From: a virus
Virus record (IMG/VR): IMGVR_UViG_3300025133_000427
Location: 1 to 30,749 of that record
Strand: one strand, 5' to 3'
DNA: 30,749 nucleotides
How positions within the stretch are numbered: position 1 is the stretch's first letter; the number at the start of each line of letters is the position of its first letter. The notes below the pieces were generated by a model. It ran no database searches, was not told where the DNA came from, and saw only the letters and a list, made by a program, of their open reading frames with translations. The translations under genes and the position numbers were made by a program. Shown one piece after another: positions 24,786-30,749 of this stretch.

Positions 24786-25925
24786 TTACTTGTTTCTTCC
24801 TAATAAATTGTTAGCTTCATTATAATACCAACCTAAATTCTCATTAGCTTTAGGTAATTCTGCAAACCTATTGGTTGCTCCATCGAATAAGAAATGATAA
24901 TACTTATTAGGTGGTCCAAATCTGTTCTTTAATACTTTAACAGCTCTGAATGTATCCCTAAATTTAGTTATATCATATCCGTGATATTCTCCATAATCAT
25001 ACCTATCTGGACTATACACTCCTAATATTACTTTAGCGTCTCTTTGAATCTCTTTGTTGTTAGCAAATGCTGCTAATGATGGCTCAGTCTTCTTTTGAAT
25101 ACTTTGACCATTATTTGAGAATTGCTCTTTTTCACTAGATTGCTCTTGCTGTATAATATTAACTACTGCCCAATTCCAATGTTTAGTTAATTGTTTTAGA
25201 CAATAATTTGTACTCCATGTAGCCATTGCATTATGTAAATTACCACCTCCTTCTGGAGTTAGTAAAGACATATGATCCATAACGCATATTACAACTTGGT
25301 TAGGATCATTTGGAGTGTAGTGAGAATATACTTTAGTTGGTACCTTCTTAACTGTACCATCTGATTTCTTTTTGATAAATTCCCTCATTTCAAAGTGATG
25401 AGTTCCATTTCTATCAGCAAAATCTCTACAGTATTTATATATACCTGTTGGATTATATACAGAATCTATTATTTCAATATTTTCTAGCATTCTTTCAACT
25501 TCTGGCATATTTTCCTCTATAAGGGTCATTATAGAATCATTTAAAGCTTCTTCTCTATATCCCTGTAATGTTAATATATCTATTTGTATTTTACATTTAA
25601 CAGATATAAAATTACATATCATAGAGTCAATAAATTCTTGTTTAGATTCCTCCAATGCAAAATATAATATCTTTAAATTAATATCATTAGCCATTGCATA
25701 TTCTAATGGCTCTCTAACAGCTAATGCTTTAGCTAATTGTGTTTTACCAACACCTGAAGCTGCAGTAATCATTGTTACCATACCTGGCACTACGCCTGGT
25801 ACTGATGTCGCTAACTTAGGATAATTTTTAAATGGTATACAAAATATCTTCCCATCTTCTTTAGACTTTTTTATACTCCTAATACCTTTTACTCTCTCCT
25901 CTACCTTCCCTGTCCTATTTTCCAT
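24786..25925 (-). CDS. DnaB-like replicative helicase (RecA-fold core)
   Basis: A 379-residue hexameric-type helicase that would unwind DNA ahead of the fork. It has GMVTMITAASGVGKTQLAKA (48-67) with the Walker A Lys61-Thr62, YFALEESKQEF (88-98) with the catalytic Glu of motif 1a, VVICVMDHMSLL (211-222) with Walker B Asp217, and VVNIIQQEQ (254-262) as motif 3. RFGPPNKYYHFLFD near residues 338-351 fits motif 4. It is shorter than cellular DnaB (about 470) and lacks the N-terminal primase-binding domain. Its ATG overlaps the stop of the winged-helix gene by one base (TAATG), so helicase and probable loader are made together. Confidence 0.85.
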   Translation of the reverse strand: MENRTGKVEERVKGIRSIKKSKEDGKIFCIPFKNYPKLATSVPGVVPGMVTMITAASGVGKTQLAKALAVREPLEYAMANDINLKILYFALEESKQEFIDSMICNFISVKCKIQIDILTLQGYREEALNDSIMTLIEENMPEVERMLENIEIIDSVYNPTGIYKYCRDFADRNGTHHFEMREFIKKKSDGTVKKVPTKVYSHYTPNDPNQVVICVMDHMSLLTPEGGGNLHNAMATWSTNYCLKQLTKHWNWAVVNIIQQEQSSEKEQFSNNGQSIQKKTEPSLAAFANNKEIQRDAKVILGVYSPDRYDYGEYHGYDITKFRDTFRAVKVLKNRFGPPNKYYHFLFDGATNRFAELPKANENLGWYYNEANNLLGRNK

Positions 25926-26521
25926 TACATGTAGTCCTCATTTTTATAATCCGTATTAGATTCTTCTAATAAATATGCATATTTATCATAATCTGCTTGG
26001 TTTAACCAAGTTTCCATATTATGCATATATTGTAATTCATTAGAATTCTTTCTCATCTTTACTTCAGCCTCTAATACTTTTATTATAGTCTGATGTAAAT
26101 CAGGTGAAGATTTAATTAAATCTAAGTACTTCTTTTTTATACGAATATTACCTTTTGAATCTGGATTAGCAACTTTTAATGCTCTACTTCCATTGTTTCT
26201 ACTCGGTACTTTTAATGGGAACTTCCCTAGAAATTCTAACCAATCTTTATTTGCATTTTTAGGTGTAAATAAATCTATGGCTTTTTGACGTAATTCAAAC
26301 TTAGCTTTTCCTGTTATTTTAATAAACCCTAACTTTTCTAAATATTCTAAGTAATGTAAAGTATCATCTTTATCATCTACTAAAGCCTGTATTAGTGAGG
26401 GCATTAAACAATTAGGGTGATGTCTACAAAATAATATTGTATACAAATCAGCACTAAGCTTGTTTTTTTGGAGACAAGAGAAATCTATAGTAACCTGAGT
26501 AGGTCCTATTATTTCTGCCAT
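25925..26521 (-). CDS. Probable replication initiator or helicase loader with winged-helix domain
   Basis: A 198-residue protein. Residues about 20-75 look like a winged helix: LYTILFCRHH, then LIQALVDDKDD and YLEYLEKLGFIKITGKAKF, the last resembling a recognition helix and wing. The C-terminal part is helical and ends LQYMHNMETWLNQADYDKY, a pattern typical of phage replication or loader proteins (helix with Trp-Leu-Asn). The stop overlaps the DnaB-like start by one base, so the products probably work together. The function is inferred from layout and coupling; there is no ATPase motif, so it is not a DnaC-type loader. Confidence 0.6.
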   Translation of the reverse strand: MAEIIGPTQVTIDFSCLQKNKLSADLYTILFCRHHPNCLMPSLIQALVDDKDDTLHYLEYLEKLGFIKITGKAKFELRQKAIDLFTPKNANKDWLEFLGKFPLKVPSRNNGSRALKVANPDSKGNIRIKKKYLDLIKSSPDLHQTIIKVLEAEVKMRKNSNELQYMHNMETWLNQADYDKYAYLLEESNTDYKNEDYM

Positions 26522-26537
26522 CTTTTAATTTTATTGA

Positions 26538-26714
26538 TTAATTGTAATTGATTTCTTTACTTAAAAAGATTTCATTTTCTGCTGCTGTGGCTTCTCCTGT
26601 ACCAGAACAGTGAGGACATGGATTAGCAATATCTTCTATTGCATCATATATTGCTCCTGAGCCTATACAGGCTAGACATACTTCATACCCTTTTTCTTCT
26701 TCTTTCTTATTCAT
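26538..26714 (-). CDS. Small DnaJ-type zinc-finger protein, 58 residues
   Basis: A short gene read from the gap upstream of the winged-helix gene: ATG at 26714, TAA at 26538-26540. Residues CLACIGSG (13-20) and CPHCSGTG (33-40) form the CxxCxGxG pair of DnaJ cysteine-rich zinc fingers, with 16 residues between. The rest is charged, with a short C-terminal helix (ENEIFLSKEI). It starts 40 bases after a large hairpin and ends 17 bases before the winged-helix gene. Role unknown; it may be a chaperone-like or adaptor miniprotein. The same motif type is fused to the JAMM protease. Confidence 0.72.
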   Translation of the reverse strand: MNKKEEEKGYEVCLACIGSGAIYDAIEDIANPCPHCSGTGEATAAENEIFLSKEINYN

Positions 26715-26753
26715 AGTGTAAAACTACTAATAATAATTGAATAATCCAAATTA

Positions 26754-26817
26754 AATTTATAATAAAGGCAGTTACACCAAATCATCATAAAATGTAACCA
26801 CCTTTATATTATAAATT
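26754..26817 (-). terminator. Large hairpin between two minus-strand genes (terminator or processing site)
   Basis: In minus-strand RNA the arm at 26793-26816 pairs with 26752-26776. There is an inner 13-pair helix, a two-base bulge and an outer helix of about 10 A-U pairs, with a 16-base loop at 26777-26792. Two inner positions are adjacent wobbles, U-G and G-U, in minus-strand RNA but would be A-C and C-A on the plus strand. There is no long U-tract, so it may be an attenuator or RNA-processing element instead of a simple terminator. It lies 25 bases after the 88-residue stop. Confidence 0.65.
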
Positions 26818-26841
26818 AATTCTTATTATAGGTTATACCTA

Positions 26842-27108
26842 TTAAAACATTGCAGTTTGCATTGCTTCTAAATCGTCTAAGTCTTGCTGACAGTTAGAAA
26901 CTGATCTTGAAGCTTGTAAAGCCTCTGCTGGACTAAATGGAACTGCTGACATAGCTCTTTTCTCATCTTTTTTAGCTGTACTTAATGCTCTTTTTGCACC
27001 GAATACTGCGTTAACCACTTCATTTTGTGCGTTCTCTACTGCATCATTTTTAGCTTCTGCATTCTTCTTTTTGTCGTCTGGAAATATTACACTTGCGTAT
27101 TTACTCAT
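26842..27108 (-). CDS. Hypothetical helical, Ala-rich protein, 88 residues
   Basis: Family not recognised. Rich in Ala, Lys, Asp and Asn; two long helices are likely (about residues 12-52 and 57-85), giving a coiled-coil hairpin. One Cys (about residue 73). The ATG has an A/T leader with TTAATTTTTAAATTTTT and is preceded by a 94-base region with no gene. A large hairpin follows the stop, so this is probably a single-gene unit. It could be a small structural or DNA-associated protein; no motif decides. Confidence 0.6.
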   Translation of the reverse strand: MSKYASVIFPDDKKKNAEAKNDAVENAQNEVVNAVFGAKRALSTAKKDEKRAMSAVPFSPAEALQASRSVSNCQQDLDDLEAMQTAMF

Positions 27109-27202
27109 ATCTTTAATTTTTAAATTTTTGTTTGTTTTGTTAATTTTTTTGTTAATTGTATTTAATATATATTTGATGATTTGATTTGAATAGTTTAGTA
27201 TT

Positions 27203-27667
27203 CTAATGTCTTCTTAATTTATTATATTCTGGAGAGTTGAATAATAATGGTCTATTAGCATCTCTTTTTAAAGGGAATACTCCGTCATATTTATTGCTAG
27301 TTGCTCCAGACCTGCTAGATAATTGCTGTCTGTCAATATCTGATTCTTTTATTCTAACTCTAGGTGATGTTTTAGTTTTTGATTTTTGGAACATCATTTC
27401 CAATTCTAAGTCTCCTTCATCCATATTTTTAGTTTTAATTATTGTTTTTGGTACTATATTATTTAAGGTATTAATTTCACCCGATGCAACTTCTTCTAAT
27501 GTAGCTTCTCTAATTATTTCATGAAATGCTCCACCAGGTACCAGCCTACCTCTAGAATTAATATAATTACTAGAGCAAATCAAATTATTGTAATTTTCTA
27601 TATATTGTATTAAATAATTTGTACTTCCTGCTCTAGCTACGTACCATTTTCCTTTTTCATATTTCAT
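27203..27667 (-). CDS. Hypothetical protein, 154 residues
   Basis: Family not recognised. The N-terminal 55 residues look like a small beta domain (KWYVARAGSTNYLIQYIE, then a strand with NYINSRGRL). A segment EIIREATLEEVASGEI follows, and the last 80 residues are basic, low in complexity and probably disordered (many Lys, Ser, Arg, Asn). It overlaps the 83-residue gene by 11 bases, so the two are coupled. The mix of a beta domain and a basic tail would suit nucleic-acid or protein binding, but this is only a guess from composition. Confidence 0.6.
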   Translation of the reverse strand: MKYEKGKWYVARAGSTNYLIQYIENYNNLICSSNYINSRGRLVPGGAFHEIIREATLEEVASGEINTLNNIVPKTIIKTKNMDEGDLELEMMFQKSKTKTSPRVRIKESDIDRQQLSSRSGATSNKYDGVFPLKRDANRPLLFNSPEYNKLRRH

Positions 27668-27908
27668 CTTTAAAGTTTTTAAGCGATAAATCTATATTAT
27701 TTTCAAATATTTCATCATCTAAATTGTAAAACCTTGTTAAATCTTCAACTTGGCAATTTACACTATATTCTGAGCTAATTTCATTAGCTAAATCTGTTAA
27801 ACTTGTTATTTTAAGAGGGTTACCTCCTGTAACTCCATTAATAAATACTCCTAATTGAGATTGATTAACTTTTTCTAAGTTTTTTACTTCATTAATTGTT
27901 TCATTCAT
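27657..27908 (-). CDS. Hypothetical acidic protein, 83 residues
   Basis: Family not recognised. Acidic, mixed helix, with LTDLANEISSEYSVNCQVEDLTRFYNL (about 37-63) as the core and a Phe/Asn/Asp-rich C-terminus. One Cys and no membrane segment. It ends inside the next gene's start (11-base overlap) and starts 32 bases after the 91-residue gene. No function can be assigned. Confidence 0.55.
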   Translation of the reverse strand: MNETINEVKNLEKVNQSQLGVFINGVTGGNPLKITSLTDLANEISSEYSVNCQVEDLTRFYNLDDEIFENNIDLSLKNFKDEI

Positions 27909-27940
27909 AGTTTAAATTGTTTTAGTTTATAATTTATTGT

Positions 27941-28216
27941 TTAATCTAGTTCTACTTCTATTGATTCTCCTTCATGACTAATTTCAGTTATTATATATCC
28001 CATTCTATTAACTCTCCAATATCCTGCTGATATAAATAATTCTCCATCATCACCATCAAGTACTGTCCATACTTTATTAGATTCTATCATTGATTGTACA
28101 TATTCAACTTCTTCTCCATATGTTTCATACATTGAGCCATTGAATGATGCATTTTCATCTAAATGATTCTGTCTAGGCATATATATATCTTCAAATCTTT
28201 CTTCAGTAATTGTCAT
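27941..28216 (-). CDS. Hypothetical acidic protein, 91 residues
   Basis: Family not recognised. Strongly acidic, with two strands near the end (WTVLDGDDGELFISAGYWRVN and MGYIITEI) that suggest a small beta domain. There is no Cys. It starts at an ATG that overlaps the stop of the Cys-rich miniprotein by 4 bases (ATGA), so translation is coupled. DNA-mimic or inhibitor roles are possible for so acidic a small phage protein, but no evidence supports this here. Confidence 0.55.
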   Translation of the reverse strand: MTITEERFEDIYMPRQNHLDENASFNGSMYETYGEEVEYVQSMIESNKVWTVLDGDDGELFISAGYWRVNRMGYIITEISHEGESIEVELD

Positions 28217-28401
28217 GACTCTTTGTGTATAGTTACTAATCTATCTCCATTTTGTAATTTTGTGAAATATTCACATTTATCATTCTTATCTGGTTTAAAG
28301 CTACCATAAGATTGTCTAAATTGACTAGGTACAGCTCTATATCTATAACATTTCTCTTTTAAGATACATGTTACATTGCTGCACATACTAATATCTGGCA
28401 T
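28213..28401 (-). CDS. Small Cys-rich, probably metal-binding protein, 62 residues
   Basis: Residues MCSNVTCILKEKCYRYRA (6-23) and DKCEYFTKL (41-49) carry four Cys (7, 12, 18, 43) that could bind one zinc or iron-sulfur cluster. A basic, aromatic stretch (QFRQSYGSFKPDK) lies between. The pattern resembles small conserved phage proteins of unknown role. It starts 4 bases after the SF2 helicase stop and overlaps the next gene by 4 bases, so it is well embedded in the operon. Confidence 0.62.
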   Translation of the reverse strand: MPDISMCSNVTCILKEKCYRYRAVPSQFRQSYGSFKPDKNDKCEYFTKLQNGDRLVTIHKES

Positions 28402-28405
28402 AATT

Positions 28406-29533
28406 TTAATTTATTAATTTACGTAACTGGTTTAAATTTTCTACATTTACAACCTTTAATTTTGACTGAGATGATTCTAGCCAATCTTCTTCTTTGGTAT
28501 TCTTACAGTATATTCTTATAAGAATTGCACTACTTCCATCAGGCTTTAATCTACAGATTCTACCTAATCTTTGAAGCATTTGCCTACCTTTAGATGAATT
28601 GGACATCATAATAGCATATGATAATCTTTTAAGGTTTGCACCTTCATCTAATACTGTTACTGCTGATATTTTATTAATTTTATTTCTACCGTCAGCAAAT
28701 TTCTTGAGTCCTTCTACTCTATCTTTCTTTTTCAATCCAGAATGTTGAGCAACACAAGTGTCCCCTATCTTTTTGCTAACTTTATCAGCATATTTTTTAT
28801 CCATACTAAATATGATACCATAATCAGATTCATCAAATATCTTCAATACTTTTTGAAGCATTTTCATTTTAGCTGAAGCATGATATAATATATTCTTTCT
28901 TTGAGTTATATTTTTCCAATCTTGCCTATTGAAGTTTTCCCATAAATAAGCTATTTTACCTGATAATGTTATATATTTAGCTCTTTCTGGAGCTGTTAAT
29001 TCTACAGGTATATTATATACTGTAAAATCACTTACTATTCCCATCTCTACCGCATCGTAAAGATTTAAACTATAACATATAGGAGCCCATTTATTTAATT
29101 CTTCTAATAGATTGTTTTCAATTGTTCCTGATAATCCTAGTATTTTATCAAACTTATTGTTTCTAAGTAACTTTAAGTTTATCTCTCCTGACAAATATCT
29201 ATGAGTCTCATCAAGTATTAATAAATCAAACTGTACATTGTTAAATGTTCTAGCTGTATTTATACATTCTACTTGAACACATAGATTAAATGTCTTAGAT
29301 TCTTTCCATTTTTTAAATTCAACTTCCCACTCATCTTTAATCACTGTTGTTGGTACCACTATTAATATGGTGTAATCGTATTCAGCCTTTTTAGCTAAAT
29401 ATGATGCTGCCATAATTCCTATTCTCGTCTTCCCACTACCAGTAGCTAACTCAAGCACTCCTCTATAATTAGAAGAGTGCCAAGAGTTTAAAGCTTCTCG
29501 TTGAACTAAATCTTTAGCTTGATTTACGTTCAT
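28406..29533 (-). CDS. SF2 DNA helicase (UvsW/Rad25-like)
   Basis: A 375-residue superfamily 2 helicase. Motif I is ATGSGKTR (30-37), motif Ia follows in IVVPTTVIKDEWE (58-70), motif II is LDETHR (107-112, DExH type), motif III is LSGT (134-137), and motif VI is QRLGRICR (321-328). VLDEGANL before it fits motif V. This compact two-RecA-domain layout is like phage UvsW/Rad25-type helicases, which remodel forks and recombination intermediates. No nuclease or extra domain is fused. It is flanked by very small genes (34 residues upstream, 62 downstream). Confidence 0.88.
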   Translation of the reverse strand: MNVNQAKDLVQREALNSWHSSNYRGVLELATGSGKTRIGIMAASYLAKKAEYDYTILIVVPTTVIKDEWEVEFKKWKESKTFNLCVQVECINTARTFNNVQFDLLILDETHRYLSGEINLKLLRNNKFDKILGLSGTIENNLLEELNKWAPICYSLNLYDAVEMGIVSDFTVYNIPVELTAPERAKYITLSGKIAYLWENFNRQDWKNITQRKNILYHASAKMKMLQKVLKIFDESDYGIIFSMDKKYADKVSKKIGDTCVAQHSGLKKKDRVEGLKKFADGRNKINKISAVTVLDEGANLKRLSYAIMMSNSSKGRQMLQRLGRICRLKPDGSSAILIRIYCKNTKEEDWLESSQSKLKVVNVENLNQLRKLIN

Positions 29534-29537
29534 AATT

Positions 29538-29642
29538 TTATAATTTATTAATGTAATTCCTTATTTCTTTACCTAAGTCTGCATCATTAGGATATTTTTT
29601 ACACATAGCCTTTATGATCATAACTAATATTTTTCTTCCCAT
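29538..29642 (-). CDS. Tiny hypothetical protein, 34 residues
   Basis: A very short gene in the gap before the SF2 helicase: ATG at 29640-29642, TAA at 29538-29540. Its product starts MGRKILVMIIKAMCKKYPND and is basic with a hydrophobic N-terminal helix. The ATG shares its A with the stop of the upstream 52-residue gene (TAATG), and the stop lies 4 bases before the helicase ATG. This exact fit between two genes supports translation, perhaps as a coupling peptide. Function is unknown. Confidence 0.5.
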   Translation of the reverse strand: MGRKILVMIIKAMCKKYPNDADLGKEIRNYINKL

Positions 29643-29800
29643 TATAATGTATCTAATTCTTGTTTTAAACTATAAGCTATATTCATAACTCTATTGGTTA
29701 ATTCCTCTTCTGATTCTAATGCTAATACTTTCATATCATCTACATTTTCAAATTCATCTCCAGATAATTCTAATATAGTTTTTATTAGTTGTTCTCTCAT
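29642..29800 (-). CDS. Hypothetical acidic protein, 52 residues
   Basis: The frame is open further upstream to 29902, but the first 34 codons lie inside the preceding gene. The ATG at 29800, just 10 bases after that gene's stop and after an A/T leader, is the better start. The product (MREQLIKTILELSGDEFENV...) is acidic and helical, with no Cys or membrane segment. Its stop overlaps the 34-residue gene by one base. Family not recognised. Confidence 0.55.
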   Translation of the reverse strand: MREQLIKTILELSGDEFENVDDMKVLALESEEELTNRVMNIAYSLKQELDTL

Positions 29801-29810
29801 AATATTTAAT

Positions 29811-30179
29811 TTAATCCCACCATTTTTGTATATTGTGTTCAAAGAATGCCCAAAGTATCCTATGAGATTTAGCTTCATGATTACAGTAAAGTTTAAAATC
29901 ATTTATACTTTTACTATCTTCATCATAAAAATCTTGAAAATATTCATCTTCATATATCTTATGTTTTAACCTTAAGAATGTTCTTATTCTTGAAGCTTGA
30001 AACTTAGCATCTTTGGTATTAGCTTTATTACTTTCTAAAAATTCAGCTTGTCTTTCTAGTTGATAGCATAGCATATTTAAAGAGTAACTATAGTCAAAAT
30101 CAAAGTTATTCCATATCTTAGGTATCCACCAAATAAGTGTAGCTACCTGATTATATTTTCTTTTTATCCAGTATATCAT
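29811..30179 (-). CDS. Hypothetical protein, 122 residues
   Basis: The N-terminal part is aromatic and basic (WIKRKYNQVATLIWWIPKIW, 4-23), followed by NNFDFDYSYSLNMLCYQLERQAEFLE, a Trp/Asp/Tyr plus long helix pattern that looks like a conserved phage family of unknown role. The rest is helical and ends in Trp-Trp-Asp. The hydrophobic start could suggest membrane contact, but it contains several charged residues. It begins 2 bases after the stop of the polymerase-like gene, so it is in the same unit. Confidence 0.6.
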   Translation of the reverse strand: MIYWIKRKYNQVATLIWWIPKIWNNFDFDYSYSLNMLCYQLERQAEFLESNKANTKDAKFQASRIRTFLRLKHKIYEDEYFQDFYDEDSKSINDFKLYCNHEAKSHRILWAFFEHNIQKWWD

Positions 30180-30181
30180 AT

Positions 30182-30749
30182 TTAAAATAAGTTTAATTGT
30201 TTTGGCTCTAGTTTATCTAGTACCTTTTGAGTTTGCTGAATGTAATAACTATAATTTATATCATAGTTATCTGATTCATAGTAATCATTAAATAATGCTA
30301 CCTGTCTACCTGCTACTAATTCAGCTAAAGAGTTCTCTTTAACTTTTCTTTTAAATAACTTTGCTCCATTATTAACTACAAAATATCTATTAGTCTTTTG
30401 ACAATTATCTATTTGTAATTTATTATCTTTTAAATAGTGTAACTCAACTTTATATTGGGAGCCTATCTTTTGAGCTTTACAGAAGTCATATATATTAGTA
30501 TGATTTCTTATAGTATCCTCAATTGGTACATTATTTACATAGTACTCATATAATGCTACAGATACAATAGGCATATTATAACCTTTATCTAATTGTATAT
30601 CTCTAACAAATATATTCTTTTCTTTAACTTTACCATCTAATGTTTGTATTGAGTATGCATTTACATCTCTAATTACACATTTCTTGTAATCAGCATATTC
30701 TATAGGTATGTTTATTTCTTTAGCATAATCATTTGCTATTTTATAAAAT
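30182..30749 (-). CDS. C-terminal end of a probable family B DNA polymerase (5' part outside window)
   Basis: The frame is open from the stop at 30182 to the window edge, giving 188 residues with no start needed; the ATG at 30572-30574 is internal. The sequence around it reads RDIQLDKGYNMPIVSVALYE, then VPIEDTIRNHTNIYDFCKAQ, then CQKTNRYFVVNNGAKLFK. The pattern (Pro-Ile-Val, a helix, xPIEDTI, a DFC-xxQK segment and a Gln-Lys-Thr-Asn-Arg-Tyr strand) is what I associate with the C-terminal thumb part of phage family B polymerases. The catalytic DTDS and exonuclease motifs would be outside the window, so the call is tentative. Position at the head of the replication genes agrees. Confidence 0.5.
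   Translation of the reverse strand, partial: FYKIANDYAKEINIPIEYADYKKCVIRDVNAYSIQTLDGKVKEKNIFVRDIQLDKGYNMPIVSVALYEYYVNNVPIEDTIRNHTNIYDFCKAQKIGSQYKVELHYLKDNKLQIDNCQKTNRYFVVNNGAKLFKRKVKENSLAELVAGRQVALFNDYYESDNYDINYSYYIQQTQKVLDKLEPKQLNLF

Noticed and set aside
12701-26817. Hairpins as N4-type DNA hairpin promoters for the virion RNA polymerase
   Set aside because: N4 promoters are short stems with three-base loops formed in single-stranded DNA; here the mismatches become good pairs only as G-U in RNA, and U-tracts follow several of them.
27109-27202. Possible promoter or regulatory gap upstream of the 88-residue gene
   Set aside because: Only A/T-rich sequence was seen; no clear Bacteroidota-type -7/-33 promoter or repeat could be supported.
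29801-29902. Longer N-terminus for the 52-residue gene
   Set aside because: It would overlap the 122-residue gene by about 90 bases; the ATG at 29800 just after that gene's stop fits the packing of all neighbours.
29694-29969. Plus-strand 91-codon open frame
   Set aside because: Antisense to two small minus-strand genes with good spacing; hydrophobic composition expected from the complement of an AT-rich gene.
1-30749. Stop-codon reassignment, as in some crAss-like phages
   Set aside because: All long frames are intact under the standard code, and TAA, TAG and TGA are each used at plausible gene ends.
1-30749. CRISPR arrays, tRNA genes, insertion sequences, integrase or attachment sites
   Set aside because: No spaced direct repeats, cloverleaf, transposase or integrase motifs were seen; gaps are short and filled by A/T leaders or hairpins.

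Overview
The window is an AT-rich piece of a tailed phage genome, best explained as a crAss-like phage of a Bacteroidota host. The main evidence is the giant protein at the left end. It carries the DFDID metal-binding signature of the single-chain RNA polymerase that crAss-like phages package in the virion and inject. A second giant protein with a zincin HEFGH motif follows 5 bases later on the same strand. Most genes lack a Shine-Dalgarno sequence and have A-rich leaders, which fits a Bacteroidota host. No integrase, tRNA, insertion sequence or CRISPR array was seen.

Layout: (1) bases 1-9376, plus strand, hold two injected-type giant proteins, the first cut by the window edge. (2) At 9399-9431 a hairpin ends this unit, and everything to its right is on the minus strand. 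(3) 9411-9770 holds a small membrane protein and a candidate structured RNA. (4) 9771-12688 holds a divergent uracil-DNA glycosylase, a zinc-finger miniprotein, an unknown protein and a FEN/PolA-type 5'-3' exonuclease. (5) 12763-18330 holds a ubiquitin-like module: a candidate beta-grasp modifier, a candidate E2/RWD-like protein, a JAMM protease with a zinc ribbon, and a ThiF/E1-like adenylating enzyme, plus small unknown genes. (6) 18371-30749 holds a secreted glucosaminidase lysin, a PD-(D/E)XK nuclease, a calcineurin-like phosphoesterase, a primase, an SSB-like protein, a Sak4-like RecA ATPase, a DUF3310-like protein, a DnaB-like helicase with a probable loader, an SF2 helicase and, at the right edge, the C-terminal end of a probable family B DNA polymerase.

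How it works together: the injected polymerase would transcribe early genes. Polymerase, helicase, loader, primase and SSB form the replisome, and Sak4, the two nucleases, the phosphoesterase and the SF2 helicase form a recombination and repair set. Minus-strand genes are packed with 1-20 base overlaps. A few hairpins divide the block, and their imperfect pairs resolve as G-U wobbles only on the strand that is transcribed.

The most interesting element is the E1/E2-like/JAMM/Ubl set. It looks like a phage-encoded protein-conjugation system and partly parallels the PRTRC cassettes of bacterial mobile elements. The E1 and JAMM calls are strong from motifs. The E2 and Ubl calls are inferences from short motifs and context. 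Four genes (56, 55, 58 and 34 codons) were found by reading gaps between the longer reading frames.
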